NCBI GenBank assembly: GCA_017849555.1
Contig: JAFIGU010000077.1
Location: 1-64,000, forward strand
Length of the DNA: 64,000 nt
Reading direction: 5' to 3'
Source of the DNA: Sphingomonas sp.
GTDB lineage: Bacteria; Pseudomonadota; Alphaproteobacteria; Sphingomonadales; Sphingomonadaceae
In this document: positions 47,756 to 57,754 of the stretch, in pieces
How the letters are laid out: every line of letters begins with the position of its first letter
Numbering within the stretch: the stretch's first letter is position 1
Program-made: the position numbers and the translations under genes
Notes under the pieces: generated by a model
Told to the model about the DNA's origin: nothing
Databases searched by the model: none
Seen by the model: only the letters and a program-made list of their open reading frames with translations

Positions 47756-48487
47756 ATGACCAGCCCCCGCTACAAACGCATCCTCCTGAAGCTCTCGGGC
47801 GAAGTCCTGATGGGCGAGGGCGGCAAGGCGATCGATCCCGAAGTTACCGCGCGCGTCGCGGCCGAAATCGCCGATGTGAAGGCGCAGGGCTATGAGCTGT
47901 GCATCGTCGTCGGCGGCGGCAACATCTTTCGCGGTCTTGCCGCGGCGGCGCAGGGCTTCGAGCGCGCGACCGCCGATTATATGGGGATGCTCGCGACGGT
48001 GATGAACGCGCTCGCGGTGCAGAATGCGCTCGAGCGGATCGGGGTCGATACGCGGGTGCAGTCGGCGATCCCGATGCAATCGGTGTGCGAGCCCTTCATC
48101 CGCCGCCGCGCCGCGCGGCATCTGGAAAAGGGGCGCGTGGTGATCTTCGCCGCGGGGGTCGGCTCGCCGTTCTTCACCACCGACAGCGGCGCCGCGCTGC
48201 GCGCTGCCGAGATGAATTGCGACGCCTTGTTCAAGGGCACCTCGGTCGACGGCGTCTATGATGCCGATCCCAAGCAGGTGCCGACGGCAAAGCGTTATGA
48301 TACCGTGAGTTACGGCACGGTCCTGTCGAAGAATCTGAAGGTCATGGACGCCAGCGCGGTGGCGCTGTGCCGTGACAGCAACATTCCGATCGTCGTCTTC
48401 AACATCCGCGAACACGGCAATTTCGCTGCCGTGCTGCGCGGCGAGGGTGTGTCGACGGTGGTCCGCAACGAACAGGAGACGAAATAA
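47756..48487 (+). CDS. pyrH: UMP kinase
   Basis: A 243-residue hexameric amino-acid-kinase-fold enzyme. Begins [27 protein letters not shown] binds phosphate, and [21 protein letters not shown] is the nucleotide region. First gene of pyrH-frr-uppS-cdsA-dxr-rseP; stop overlaps the frr ATG by one base. Confidence 0.97.
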   Translation: MTSPRYKRILLKLSGEVLMGEGGKAIDPEVTARVAAEIADVKAQGYELCIVVGGGNIFRGLAAAAQGFERATADYMGMLATVMNALAVQNALERIGVDTRVQSAIPMQSVCEPFIRRRAARHLEKGRVVIFAAGVGSPFFTTDSGAALRAAEMNCDALFKGTSVDGVYDADPKQVPTAKRYDTVSYGTVLSKNLKVMDASAVALCRDSNIPIVVFNIREHGNFAAVLRGEGVSTVVRNEQETK

Positions 48488-49044
48488 TGGCGGCCTATGA
48501 CAAGGCGGACCTGGAGCGCCGGATGCACGGCGCGGTCGAATCGCTGAAGGGCGATCTCGGCGGCCTGCGCACGGGGCGCGCTTCCACCACATTGCTCGAT
48601 CCGGTGACGGTCGAGGTCTATGGCGCACACATGCCGCTCAATCAGGTCGCGACCGTCTCCGCGCCCGAGCCGCGGATGCTGTCGGTGCAGGTGTGGGACA
48701 AGTCGAACGTCGGCCCGGTCGACAAGGCGATCCGCTCCGCCGGGCTCGGGCTCAACCCGATCGCCGACGGGCAGACGTTGCGGCTGCCGATCCCCGATCT
48801 GACCGAGGAGCGCCGCAAGGAGCTCGCCAAGCTCGCCGGGCAATATGCCGAAAAGGCCCGCATCGCCGCGCGCAATGTGCGCCGCGACGGGATGGATGCG
48901 CTCAAGACCGACGAGAAGAAGGGCGTGTTCGGCGAGGACGAGCGCAAGCGCCACGAGAATGAGGTGCAGAAGCTGACCGACAACACGATCGCCGAGATCG
49001 ACGCGGCCGCGGCCGCGAAGGAAAAGGAAATCCTCGGCAAGTGA
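48487..49044 (+). CDS. frr: Ribosome recycling factor
   Basis: A 185-residue RRF with the long three-helix bundle (N-terminal [23 protein letters not shown] and C-terminal [34 protein letters not shown] in separate parts). Normal family length. Confidence 0.97.
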   Translation: MAAYDKADLERRMHGAVESLKGDLGGLRTGRASTTLLDPVTVEVYGAHMPLNQVATVSAPEPRMLSVQVWDKSNVGPVDKAIRSAGLGLNPIADGQTLRLPIPDLTEERRKELAKLAGQYAEKARIAARNVRRDGMDALKTDEKKGVFGEDERKRHENEVQKLTDNTIAEIDAAAAAKEKEILGK

Positions 49045-49078
49045 TGTCGCTCTGCGCCCTTGGCCTGACGGGGCGTTC

Positions 49079-49810
49079 ATGAGCACCGCGCCGATCCTCG
49101 CGGGCGGCGAGGGTGCCTTGCCGCGTCATGTCGCGATCATCATGGACGGCAACGGCCGCTGGGCGAAGAAGCGCTTCCTGCCGCGCGTCGCCGGACACAA
49201 GGCCGGGGTCGAGGCGGTGCGCGCGGTCAGCCGCGCGGCGCGCGCGATGGGGATCGAGGCGCTGACGCTCTACGCCTTCTCCAGCGAGAATTGGCGGCGG
49301 CCGGAGGAGGAAGTGGGCGACCTGATGGGGTTGCTGCGGCTGTTCATCCGTTCCGACCTCGCCGAGCTGGTACGCGAGAATGTGCGGCTGCGCGTGATCG
49401 GTGATTTCCGTCGTTTCCCGAACGATGTCGTGGCGCTGATCGACGATGCGATCGCGCGGACCGCGGGCAATAGCGGGCCGCTGCTGGCGATCGCGCTCAA
49501 TTACGGCGGGCAGGCCGAGCTGACCAACGCCGCGCGGCGCCTCGCCGAGCGTGCCGCGGCGGGGGCGCTCGATCCTGCCGCGATCGATGCGGGGATGATC
49601 GAGGCGGAGCTCGATACGCATGATCTGCCCCCGCTCGATTTGCTGATCCGCACCTCGGGCGAGCATCGCCTGTCCAATTTTCTGCTGTGGCAGGCGGCTT
49701 ATGCCGAATTGCTGTTCGTCGATACCCTGTGGCCCGATTTCGGGGTGGCCGAGCTGGAAGCGGCGGTGGCCGATTTCGCGCGGCGCCAGCGGCGGTTCGG
49801 GGGCCTGTGA
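49079..49810 (+). CDS. uppS: Isoprenyl transferase (undecaprenyl diphosphate synthase)
   Basis: A 243-residue cis-prenyltransferase. HVAIIMDGNGRWAKKR holds catalytic Asp23 and FSSENWRRP follows; the C-terminus has the IRTSGEHRLSNFLLWQAAYAELLF motif. Makes the lipid carrier for cell-wall and polysaccharide synthesis. Confidence 0.96.
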   Translation: MSTAPILAGGEGALPRHVAIIMDGNGRWAKKRFLPRVAGHKAGVEAVRAVSRAARAMGIEALTLYAFSSENWRRPEEEVGDLMGLLRLFIRSDLAELVRENVRLRVIGDFRRFPNDVVALIDDAIARTAGNSGPLLAIALNYGGQAELTNAARRLAERAAAGALDPAAIDAGMIEAELDTHDLPPLDLLIRTSGEHRLSNFLLWQAAYAELLFVDTLWPDFGVAELEAAVADFARRQRRFGGL

Positions 49811-50610
49811 CGGCGACGAACCCGCGTGCGCGCTCCGACCTGCCGACGCGGGCGGTGACCGGCGTCGTGCTGATCGCGGTCGCGCTCGGCGCGCTGCTGT
49901 GGGGCGGTGTCGCCTTCTGGATCCTCGCGGTGGTCGCGGCGCTGATCATGATGGCCGAATGGGCCGCGCTGCACGGCGCATCCGCGCGCAACACGCGGCT
50001 CGCGCAATTCGCATTGTCGGTGCCGCTGGCGGTCATGGCCCCTGCGGCGCTGACGATCGTGCCGCACGATTTCTTCTCGCTCGGGCTGCTCGGCGGGGCG
50101 GCGTTCTTCGTGGTGATCGTGACGCGCCAACCGCGGCTGGCCGCCGGGGTGATCTATTGCGGGCTGCCGGTGCTTGCGCTGATGCTGATCCGGCGCCAGC
50201 ATGAGGGCATCGTCTTCACCTTATGGGCGCTGGCTTTGGTCTGGGCTTGCGACATTGGCGCCTATTTCGCCGGCCGCGCGATCGGCGGGCCAAAGCTTGC
50301 GCCGGCGATCAGCCCGAACAAGACCTGGGCGGGGCTGATCGGCGGGGTCGTCGCTGCGGGCGCGTTCGGCGTCTTCATGCACTGGCGCTTCGGCCTGCCG
50401 TGGCGGCTGACGCTCGCGACCCCCGCGCTCGCGGTGCTGGCGCAGGCCGGCGACCTTTACGAAAGCTGGCTCAAGCGCCGCGCCGGGGTGAAGGATTCGG
50501 GCAGCATCATCCCCGGCCACGGCGGCGTCATGGACCGGCTCGACGGGCTTGTCCCGGTCGCGCCCGTCGCCGCCTTCCTCGTCATCCTCCCGCATCTGTA
50601 TCCGGCATGA
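49807..50610 (+). CDS. cdsA: Phosphatidate cytidylyltransferase
   Basis: A 267-residue integral membrane enzyme making CDP-diacylglycerol, the substrate of pssA at 44.3 kb. The CdsA signature region is GVKDSGSIIPGHGGVMDRLDG near the C-terminus. Start is GTG 49807 overlapping the uppS stop; about seven membrane segments. Confidence 0.95.
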   Translation: MTATNPRARSDLPTRAVTGVVLIAVALGALLWGGVAFWILAVVAALIMMAEWAALHGASARNTRLAQFALSVPLAVMAPAALTIVPHDFFSLGLLGGAAFFVVIVTRQPRLAAGVIYCGLPVLALMLIRRQHEGIVFTLWALALVWACDIGAYFAGRAIGGPKLAPAISPNKTWAGLIGGVVAAGAFGVFMHWRFGLPWRLTLATPALAVLAQAGDLYESWLKRRAGVKDSGSIIPGHGGVMDRLDGLVPVAPVAAFLVILPHLYPA

Positions 50611-51764
50611 AAACAGTCACCATTTTAGGCGCGACCGGATCGGTCGGCACCTCCACCCTCGATCTGATCGAGCGCGCGCCGGGGGCGTTCCGCGTCCGCG
50701 CGCTGACCGCCAACAGCGATGTCGCCAAGCTGGCATCGGTCGCGATCCGCACCCGCGCCGAACGCGCGGTGATCGCCGACGAAGCACATCTTCCCGCCCT
50801 CCGTGACGCGCTTGCCGGGTCGGGCGTCGTTGCCGCGGGCGGCGCCGAGGCGGTGGCCGAGGCGGCGGGCGAGGGCGCCGACGTCACGGTCGCCGCGATC
50901 GTCGGCTGCGCGGGGCTCAAGCCGGTGATGGCGGCGATCCGCGCCGGGGGGACGATCGCGCTCGCCAACAAGGAGGCGCTGGTTTCCGCGGGCGACGTGA
51001 TGAAGGCGGCGATCGTCGATCACGGCGCGACCCTGCTGCCGGTCGACAGCGAGCATAACGCTATTTTCCAATGCCTTGATGCAAGGCTTTCGCACCGCAT
51101 CCGACGGATCATCCTGACCGCGAGCGGCGGCCCGTTCCGCGATCGCCCGCTGGCGGAGATGGCGGAGATCACGCCGGCACAGGCGGTGGCGCACCCCAAT
51201 TGGTCGATGGGCGCCAAGATCTCGGTCGATTCGGCGACGATGATGAACAAGGGGCTGGAGCTGATCGAGGCGTTCCATCTCTTCCCGCTCGGTCACGAGC
51301 AGATCGATATCGTGGTGCATCGCCAGTCGGTGATCCACTCGATGGTCGAATATGTCGACGGCTCGACGCTGGCGCAGCTCGGCACCCCCGACATGCGCAC
51401 CCCGATCGCTTATGCGCTGGCGTGGCCCGATCGGATGGCGACCCCCGGCGAGCCGCTCGATCTCACCCGCATCGGCCGGCTCGATTTCGAGGCGCCCGAT
51501 CCGGTGCGTTTCCCCGCGCTGCGGCTGGCGCGCGAGGCGGTCGAAGCGGGCGGGGCGCGTCCCGCGGTGCTCAACGCGGCGAATGAAGTCGCGGTGGCGG
51601 CATTTCTCGGCGGTGGTGCGCGGTTCCTCGAAATTGCCGCAATCGTTGCCGATACCCTCGAACGCTTCGACCCGCCCGCGCCTCAGACGCTCGATGCGGT
51701 GCTGGACATCGACCGTGAGGCGCGGCGACTGGCGGCGGAGTGTGTGAAGGAACGCGTCGCTTGA
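50607..51764 (+). CDS. dxr: 1-deoxy-D-xylulose-5-phosphate reductoisomerase
   Basis: A 385-residue NADPH enzyme, the first committed step of the MEP pathway that also uses ispDF at 13.4 kb. TVTILGATGSVGTSTLDLI binds NADPH, ALANKEALVSAG and VDSEHNAIFQCL carry metal ligands, and the GAKISVDSATMMNKGLE motif is present. Overlaps cdsA and rseP. Confidence 0.96.
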   Translation: MKTVTILGATGSVGTSTLDLIERAPGAFRVRALTANSDVAKLASVAIRTRAERAVIADEAHLPALRDALAGSGVVAAGGAEAVAEAAGEGADVTVAAIVGCAGLKPVMAAIRAGGTIALANKEALVSAGDVMKAAIVDHGATLLPVDSEHNAIFQCLDARLSHRIRRIILTASGGPFRDRPLAEMAEITPAQAVAHPNWSMGAKISVDSATMMNKGLELIEAFHLFPLGHEQIDIVVHRQSVIHSMVEYVDGSTLAQLGTPDMRTPIAYALAWPDRMATPGEPLDLTRIGRLDFEAPDPVRFPALRLAREAVEAGGARPAVLNAANEVAVAAFLGGGARFLEIAAIVADTLERFDPPAPQTLDAVLDIDREARRLAAECVKERVA

Positions 51765-52894
51765 TCCAGTCCCCGGGCCTCTTGCTGACCATCGTGGCGT
51801 TCGCGCTGGTGATCGGCCCGCTCGTGTTCATTCACGAGCTGGGGCATTATCTCGCCGCGCGCTGGTGCGGCGTGAAATCGGAAACCTTCTCGATCGGCTT
51901 CGGGCGCGAGATCGCCGGCTGGACCGACCGGCGCGGGACGCGCTGGAAGCTCGGCTGGCTCCCGCTGGGCGGCTATGTCCGCTTCGCCGGCGACATGAAC
52001 GCCGGCAGCCAGCCCTCCGCCGACTGGCTCGCGCTTCCCGCGGCCGAGCGGCAGCGCACCTTCCAGGCCAAGACGGTGTGGCAACGCGCGTTCATCGTCG
52101 TCGCCGGCCCGGCGATCAACTTCCTCGCCGCGATCCTGATCCTCGCCGGCTTCGCATTGGCCTATGGCGACAGCGTAACCCCGCCGGTGGTGGGCGCGAC
52201 GCTCCCCAATTCGGCGGCGGCGCGCGCCGGGCTGGTGCCGGGCGACCGCATCGTCGCGCTCGGCGGCCGCGCGGTCGACACGTTCGAGAGCATGTCACGC
52301 TACGTCCGGATCCGCCCCGGCGAAACGATCCGGGTCGATTATGTCCGCAAGGGCGTCGCCGCCTCGGTGCCGGCGACGATCGGCGTGCGGCACGAGCGCG
52401 ATCGCTTCGGCAACGATTATCGCATGGGCGTGCTGGGGCTGAGCGCGACCGCGCCGGTCTATCGCGAGGTCGGCCTGCTGGAGGCGCCGGTCGTCGCGGT
52501 GCGCCGCACCGGGCAGATCGTGTCGATGATGGTCGAGACGATCGGGCAGGTCGTCACCGGGCGCCGCTCGGTCGCCGAGCTCGGCGGGCCGCTGTCGATC
52601 GCCAAGGTTTCCGGCGAACAGATCACATTGGGGCCGGAAGCGTTCGTTTTCCTGATCGCCCTGGTGTCGATCAATCTGGGGTTCATCAACCTGCTGCCAG
52701 TTCCGATGCTGGATGGCGGGCACCTCATGTTCTATGCGATCGAGGCGGTGCGTCGCCGGCCGGTCGGGCCGGAAGCGCAGGAATGGGCCTATCGCGGCGG
52801 ACTGGCGGCGATTCTCGCATTGATGCTGCTGGTGACGTTCAATGATCTGGATAATTTGGGCCTGTGGCGCAGCCTCGCCGGCTTGATCGGCTGA
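51761..52894 (+). CDS. rseP: Site-2 protease RseP
   Basis: A 377-residue intramembrane zinc metalloprotease. HELGH (His25, Glu26, His29) lies in the first membrane segment, a PDZ-like domain follows, and the NLLPVPMLDGGHLM motif provides the third metal ligand. Start taken as TTG 51761 overlapping the dxr stop; GTG 51740 is an alternative. Cleaves anti-sigma factors and remnant signal peptides. Confidence 0.95.
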   Translation: MIQSPGLLLTIVAFALVIGPLVFIHELGHYLAARWCGVKSETFSIGFGREIAGWTDRRGTRWKLGWLPLGGYVRFAGDMNAGSQPSADWLALPAAERQRTFQAKTVWQRAFIVVAGPAINFLAAILILAGFALAYGDSVTPPVVGATLPNSAAARAGLVPGDRIVALGGRAVDTFESMSRYVRIRPGETIRVDYVRKGVAASVPATIGVRHERDRFGNDYRMGVLGLSATAPVYREVGLLEAPVVAVRRTGQIVSMMVETIGQVVTGRRSVAELGGPLSIAKVSGEQITLGPEAFVFLIALVSINLGFINLLPVPMLDGGHLMFYAIEAVRRRPVGPEAQEWAYRGGLAAILALMLLVTFNDLDNLGLWRSLAGLIG

Positions 52895-52952
52895 TCAAGC
52901 TGGGGCAGGGCGCAGCACGCGGTGGACTAAGGGTAGCTTTCAGGGTGGATTG

Positions 52953-55709
52953 GTGACGGCTTTGACAACAACTCTTCGCCCGCAATCGGTGGCATTGCTG
53001 CTCGCCGGCACGATGCTGGCCGGCGTGCCGCTGGCGGCTGCCGCACAGACCGCGCCCGCCGAGCAGGCGCCGGCTCCCGCTGCGGCCCCCGCCGCGCCGG
53101 CTGCCGCTCCGTCCGCGCCCGCGGTGCAGGTGGTGCGCACGATCCGCTCGCTGCGGGTCGACGGATCGCAGCGCATCGAGCCGGAAACCGTGCTGAGCTA
53201 CACCAAGCTCCGGGTCGGCGATTCCTACACCAACGAGACGCTCGATCAGGCGATCAAGGATCTCTACGCCAGCGACCTGTTCGCCGACGTCACCGTCACC
53301 GGTGCGGAATCGGGCGATATCGTGCTGCGCGTGCGCGAGAACCCGATCATCAACCGCGTGATCCTGGAGGGCAACAAGCGCCTCAAGGAAGATAAGATCT
53401 CCAAGGAGATCAAGCTCAAGCCGCGCCAGATCTTCACCCGTTCGGCGGTGCGCGCGGATGTCGCGCGGATCATCGAATTGTATCGCCGGCAGGGCCGCTT
53501 CGCCGCCAGCGTCGATCCGAAGATGGTCAACCTCGACCAGAATCGCGTCGACGTGGTGTTCGAGATCAGCGAGGGGCCGAAATCCAAGGTCCGCCAGATC
53601 AACATCATCGGCAACCAGGTGTTCGATGATGCCAAGCTGCGGTCGCAGATGGCGACGAAACAATCGCGTTTCTTCCGCTTCATGTCGTCCAACACGTCCT
53701 ACGATCAGGATCGTCTGGCCTACGATCAGCAGAAGCTGCGCCAATTCTATCTCACCAACGGCTATGCCGACTTCCGCGTCACGAGCGCGGTGGCAGAGCT
53801 GACCCCAGATAAGCGTGATTTCATCATCACTTATGTGGTGGAGGAGGGGCCGCGTTACAAGTTCGGCAACGTCTCCGTCGACAGCGATATTCGCGATTTC
53901 GACAACAAGCGCATGGCGCAGACGCTCTCGATCAAGAAGGGCGACTGGTATGACGCGAAGAAGGTCGAGGACACGGTCGACAGCCTGAGCCAGACGGCGG
54001 GCTTGTTCGGCTATGCCTTCGCCGACGTGAACCCGGAATTCTCGCGCGACCGCGACGCGCTGACGATGTCGATCAATTTCCACATCGCCCAGGCGCAGCG
54101 CACCTATGTCGAGCGGGTGGAGATCACCGGCAACACCCAGACGCAGGACAAGGTGGTCCGCCGCGAGGTTCGCCTCGCGGAAGGCGATGCCTTCAACAGC
54201 TTCCAGGTCAAGCGCTCGACCGATCGCATCAACAGCCTGGGCTATTTCCAGGACAAGTTCGAGATCAAGCAGACCCCGGGCTCAGCGCCCGATCGCGTCG
54301 TGCTCGAGGCGAACGTCGAGGAAAAGGCGACGGGTCAGCTCCAGCTGTCGGCGGGCTATTCGAGCCTCGAACGCTTCATCATCCAGGCCAACATCACCCA
54401 GTCGAATTTCCGCGGCAAGGCGCAGGAATTGCGCGCCGGCGTCAATTATTCGGCTTATTCCAAGTCGGTCGAGCTGGGCTTTACCGAGCCCTATCTGTTC
54501 GATCGCAACATCGCGCTGGGCGTCGACCTTTTCCGGCGCGATTACAACTCGTTCAACTATCTCGGCACCGATCGCCAGACGACCTACAGCCAGACGTCGA
54601 CCGGCTTCCAGGTGCGGCTCGGCGTGCCGCTGACCGAATATTGGTCGCTGTCGGGCCGTTACGGGCTGTCCTATGACGAGGTGAGCCTCGACCGGGGCAC
54701 CTATTACACCGATTCGAACGGTGACGGCATCCGCGGCAACAGCCCGGGCGACAAGTGCGATTCGCTGCTCGCTGGCCGCTATCTCTGCGATTCGCTCGGC
54801 AACCGGCTGACATCGTCGGTCGGCTATTCGCTGATGTACAACAGCCTCAACAGCCGGCTGCGGCCGACCAAGGGGACGCGCTTCTCGTTCAGCCAGGATT
54901 TCGCCGGGCTGGGCGGCGACGTGCGCTACATCCGCACCCGCGCGGAAGGCGCGAAATTCTGGGGCGTCGGCAAGGGCTTCGTTTTCTCGTTCGTCGGCGA
55001 GGCGGGCTATATCAAGTCGCTCGAATCGAGCCGCGGGCCGGGGATCGACAAGGTTCGCATCACCGATCGCTTCTACCTCGGCGAGCCGCAGTTCCGCGGC
55101 TTCGACATCCGCGGCGTCGGCCCGCGCGTGCTGCGTCAATATTATACGACCGATTCCTCGGGCAAGCAGGTGCTCATCACCGATCGCAACCAGATCGTCG
55201 ACGACGCGCTGGGCGGCAATGCTTATTACCTCGGCCGGATCGAGCTGGAACTGCCGCTCGGCTCGGGCGCGCGTGAGCTCGGGCTGCGTCCGTCGATCTA
55301 TGTCCAGGCGGGCAGCCTGTTTAGCATGACTCGGCCGCTGGATACGGCAACCTTCCCGGTCGCGGCGGACGGAACCGTGCTCCCGTTGCCGGCGACGAAT
55401 GCCTCGGGCCAGGCGCTGTACAATTACACTCTGGGCAACGGCACGGTCGCAACGACCACCTGCGCCGCGGGCCTTCCCACGCCGGGCGGCGGGTGCAACG
55501 GCGTCGTCCCGAACTCGCCGATCATCGCGTCGCAGCCGTTCAAGGAAACCTATTACGGCGGCTCGGCCAGACCGCGCCTGTCGATCGGTTTCGGCGTCAA
55601 CTGGACCTCGCCCTTCGGTCCGTTGCGTATCGATATCGCCAAGGCATTGTTGACCCAGCCGGGCGACGACAAGAAGCTCATAACCTTTAACGTAGGGACT
55701 CAATTCTGA
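52953..55709 (+). CDS. bamA: Outer membrane protein assembly factor BamA
   Basis: A 918-residue Omp85 protein. Signal peptide ends near AAAAQT, an Ala/Pro-rich linker (about 32-60) follows, then five POTRA domains (about 65-480) and a C-terminal 16-strand barrel with the RFSFSQDFAGLGGD and FRGFDIRGVGPR motifs and a terminal aromatic residue (TQF). GTG 52953 is the likely start. Central subunit of the beta-barrel assembly machine. Confidence 0.96.
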   Translation: MTALTTTLRPQSVALLLAGTMLAGVPLAAAAQTAPAEQAPAPAAAPAAPAAAPSAPAVQVVRTIRSLRVDGSQRIEPETVLSYTKLRVGDSYTNETLDQAIKDLYASDLFADVTVTGAESGDIVLRVRENPIINRVILEGNKRLKEDKISKEIKLKPRQIFTRSAVRADVARIIELYRRQGRFAASVDPKMVNLDQNRVDVVFEISEGPKSKVRQINIIGNQVFDDAKLRSQMATKQSRFFRFMSSNTSYDQDRLAYDQQKLRQFYLTNGYADFRVTSAVAELTPDKRDFIITYVVEEGPRYKFGNVSVDSDIRDFDNKRMAQTLSIKKGDWYDAKKVEDTVDSLSQTAGLFGYAFADVNPEFSRDRDALTMSINFHIAQAQRTYVERVEITGNTQTQDKVVRREVRLAEGDAFNSFQVKRSTDRINSLGYFQDKFEIKQTPGSAPDRVVLEANVEEKATGQLQLSAGYSSLERFIIQANITQSNFRGKAQELRAGVNYSAYSKSVELGFTEPYLFDRNIALGVDLFRRDYNSFNYLGTDRQTTYSQTSTGFQVRLGVPLTEYWSLSGRYGLSYDEVSLDRGTYYTDSNGDGIRGNSPGDKCDSLLAGRYLCDSLGNRLTSSVGYSLMYNSLNSRLRPTKGTRFSFSQDFAGLGGDVRYIRTRAEGAKFWGVGKGFVFSFVGEAGYIKSLESSRGPGIDKVRITDRFYLGEPQFRGFDIRGVGPRVLRQYYTTDSSGKQVLITDRNQIVDDALGGNAYYLGRIELELPLGSGARELGLRPSIYVQAGSLFSMTRPLDTATFPVAADGTVLPLPATNASGQALYNYTLGNGTVATTTCAAGLPTPGGGCNGVVPNSPIIASQPFKETYYGGSARPRLSIGFGVNWTSPFGPLRIDIAKALLTQPGDDKKLITFNVGTQF

Positions 55710-56344
55710 TGAATAGCTTCAAGACCATGCTGATGACGGCGGCGCTGGTCGCGCCGGGCGCGCTTCTGGCGGGTGTTTCGCACGCACAGGTAGGCGGCGT
55801 TGCCGTCGTCGACCCCGATGGCGCGGTGGGCAACAGCAACGCGTGGAAGACCGCCGCGTCGCAGCTCCAGACGACCTATAAGGCGACGCTCGATCAGGCC
55901 GAGGCGCGCCGTCAGGCGATCGCCAACGAGATCCAGCCGCTTGTGGCCAAGGCGCAGGCCGATCAGAAGGCCAATGTGCCGCAGGCGCAGCTGCAGACCC
56001 AGCTTCAGGCGATCCAGGCCAAGGAACAGGCCGGCAACGCCGAGCTGCAGCGCATGACGCTGCCCTATGCCCGCGCGCGCGGCTATGCGATCGAGCAGAT
56101 CCAGGCGCAGCTCAAGGCGGCGATCGACGCGGCTGCGGCGCGCAAGAAGGCGAGCATCGTGATCGGCCCGAACGACGTCGTGCATCTCGATCCGGCGGGC
56201 GATCTGACCGCCGACGTGACGACCGAGCTCAACCGGCTCGTGCCCTCGGTCAGCATCGCCCCGCCGGCGAACTGGCAGCCGGGCCAGCAGGGCGGCGCCG
56301 CTGCGCCGGCACCGGCCAACACCAAGCAGCCGCAGGGCCGGTGA
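55709..56344 (+). CDS. skp: OmpH/Skp-family periplasmic chaperone
   Basis: A 211-residue protein with a signal peptide (ending SHAQV), a mature domain starting with a [12 protein letters not shown] strand, a long coiled-coil stretch rich in Gln/Ala (about 50-130), and a Pro/Ala/Gln tail. Typical OmpH/Skp layout and position right after bamA (overlap of one base). Confidence 0.9.
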   Translation: MNSFKTMLMTAALVAPGALLAGVSHAQVGGVAVVDPDGAVGNSNAWKTAASQLQTTYKATLDQAEARRQAIANEIQPLVAKAQADQKANVPQAQLQTQLQAIQAKEQAGNAELQRMTLPYARARGYAIEQIQAQLKAAIDAAAARKKASIVIGPNDVVHLDPAGDLTADVTTELNRLVPSVSIAPPANWQPGQQGGAAAPAPANTKQPQGR

Positions 56345-56832
56345 GCGAGGCGGAAGCGACGAGCGGCGCCGGCGTCAATATCGGGCCGCTCGACACCGCA
56401 CGGGTAATGGCGGCGCTGCCGCATCGTTATCCGATCCTGCTGATCGATCGTGTCGAGGAACTGATCCTCGACCGGTCGATCGCGGCGATCAAGGCGGTGA
56501 CGGTCAACGAGGAATTCTTCCAGGGGCATTTCCCCGGGCGTCCGATCATGCCCGGCGTGCTGATCGTCGAGGCGCTGGCGCAGGCCGCCGGGGTGCTGGC
56601 GGTGGAAAGCCTTGGCCTCGCGGGCTCGGGCAAGCTGGTCTACTTCATGGCGATCGAGAACGCCAAGTTCCGCAAGCCGGTGGAGCCGGGCGTGCTGCTT
56701 CGACTGGAGGTCGAATTCGTCCAGAAGCGCAGCAGCGTATGCAAATTCGCCGGGGTTGCGAAGATCGACGGACAGGTGGTGGCCGAGGCCAATTTCACCG
56801 CGATGATCGCCGATCCGCCCAAGGCGGGCTGA
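56341..56832 (+). CDS. fabZ: 3-hydroxyacyl-ACP dehydratase FabZ
   Basis: A 163-residue hot-dog-fold dehydratase. Catalytic His63 in [15 protein letters not shown] and Glu77 in IVEALAQAA. Start GTG 56341 overlaps the skp stop. In E. coli lpxD lies between skp and fabZ, and lpxA/lpxB follow; here all three are absent. Confidence 0.96.
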   Translation: MSEAEATSGAGVNIGPLDTARVMAALPHRYPILLIDRVEELILDRSIAAIKAVTVNEEFFQGHFPGRPIMPGVLIVEALAQAAGVLAVESLGLAGSGKLVYFMAIENAKFRKPVEPGVLLRLEVEFVQKRSSVCKFAGVAKIDGQVVAEANFTAMIADPPKAG

Positions 56833-56848
56833 GCGAGGTCACGGCTTT

Positions 56849-56877
56849 TTGACTTTGCGGGGCGCCTGCGCTAGGCG
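56849..56877 (+). promoter_or_regulatory. Predicted rpmE promoter overlapping a hairpin
   Basis: TTGACT (56849-56854) and TAGGCG (56872-56877), spacer 17 nt. The spacer and -10 box lie inside a perfect 11-bp palindrome (56857-56883) that could also work as the fabZ terminator. Confidence 0.55.
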
Positions 56878-56931
56878 CCCCGCTTCCTTTCAGGCTGGTC
56901 GGAAACCAGCCACATCCAAGGACTGACTGAC

Positions 56932-57162
56932 GTGAAAAAAGACATTCATCCCGATTACCACATGATCAAGGTGCAGATGACCGACGGCACCGTGTTCGAA
57001 ACCCGCTCCACCTGGGGCAAGGAAGGCGACACGATGCAGCTCGACATCGATCCGCTGGCGCACCCGGCGTGGACCGGCGGCCGCGGCCAGGTGCTCGACA
57101 CCGGTGGTCAGGTCGCGCGCTTCAACAAGCGCTTCGGCGGTGGGCTGACGCTCCGCAAGTAA
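56932..57162 (+). CDS. rpmE: 50S ribosomal protein L31
   Basis: A 76-residue L31 with [28 protein letters not shown] and the [16 protein letters not shown] end. It contains no cysteine, so it is the zinc-free form. Start is GTG 56932. Confidence 0.96.
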   Translation: MKKDIHPDYHMIKVQMTDGTVFETRSTWGKEGDTMQLDIDPLAHPAWTGGRGQVLDTGGQVARFNKRFGGGLTLRK

Positions 57163-57206
57163 CGGCGTTAAGAGCGCGTTAGGCATGTCGGGCTAGGCTG
57201 CCCGGC

Positions 57207-57542
57207 ATGTTTGCAGCCGAATTCGAACCTTTGTTCAGCGATAACCGGCGCCGCGACCCGCGTGCGCCGGTTTCGTTCGATTCGGCCGCCGAGGAACCGG
57301 GCGGGCTCGCGCGGACCTTGTGCAAGGTGATCGACCTGTCGCGCCACGGCGCACGGCTCAGCACCTATTCCGCGCTGCGCCGCGGGATGGCGATCTGGCT
57401 GACGCTGCCGGGGATCGGCCCGGTCGGTGCGGACGTGATGTGGGCCGACGATTTCGCCGCCGGGTGCCGCTTCCACGCGCCGCTCGATCCCGACGTGTTC
57501 GAGGCGTTGACCGGGCGGGGCGGGCATATCGCCGCGCATTAG
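57207..57542 (+). CDS. PilZ-domain protein
   Basis: A 111-residue single PilZ domain. The c-di-GMP-binding RxxxR motif is RRRDPRAPV and the D/N-x-S-x-x-G motif is DLSRHGARL, so ligand binding is likely. TAGGCT lies 7 nt before the ATG with no ribosome site, suggesting a leaderless mRNA. Confidence 0.88.
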   Translation: MFAAEFEPLFSDNRRRDPRAPVSFDSAAEEPGGLARTLCKVIDLSRHGARLSTYSALRRGMAIWLTLPGIGPVGADVMWADDFAAGCRFHAPLDPDVFEALTGRGGHIAAH

Positions 57543-57562
57543 GTCAGAACGCATACGAACCT

Positions 57563-57644
57563 CCGTTCGCCCTGAGCTTGTCGAAGGGCTGTACTTCTTG
57601 GCGACGAAGAAAGGGCAGGGCTTCGACAAGCTCAGCCCGAACGG
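57563..57644. repeat. Palindromic repeat family B, copy 8
   Basis: Inverted arms with the TTCGCCCTGAGCTTGTCGAA core between the convergent PilZ and hsp20 genes. Confidence 0.85.
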
Positions 57645-57661
57645 ATTGATAAACACATAAT

Positions 57662-57699
57662 AACGAAAAGAGGCGCCCGGGCCTTTCGACCCGGACGCC
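57662..57699 (-). terminator. Intrinsic terminator of hsp20
   Basis: On the minus strand a 10-bp stem (GGCGTCCGGG with CCCGGGCGCC, one G-T pair, 8-nt loop) is followed by TCTTTTCG. Lies 55 nt after the hsp20 stop. Confidence 0.85.
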
Positions 57700-57754
57700 C
57701 CCGACGCCTCGGAAAGGGAGCAAGGAGGCGCCGAACTTTCCGGCGCTGCGGCGT

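Noticed and set aside
56857..56883. 11-bp palindrome after fabZ as a plain terminator
   Set aside because: No T-run; a TTGACT-N17-TAGGCG promoter for rpmE overlaps it, so a promoter role is better supported.
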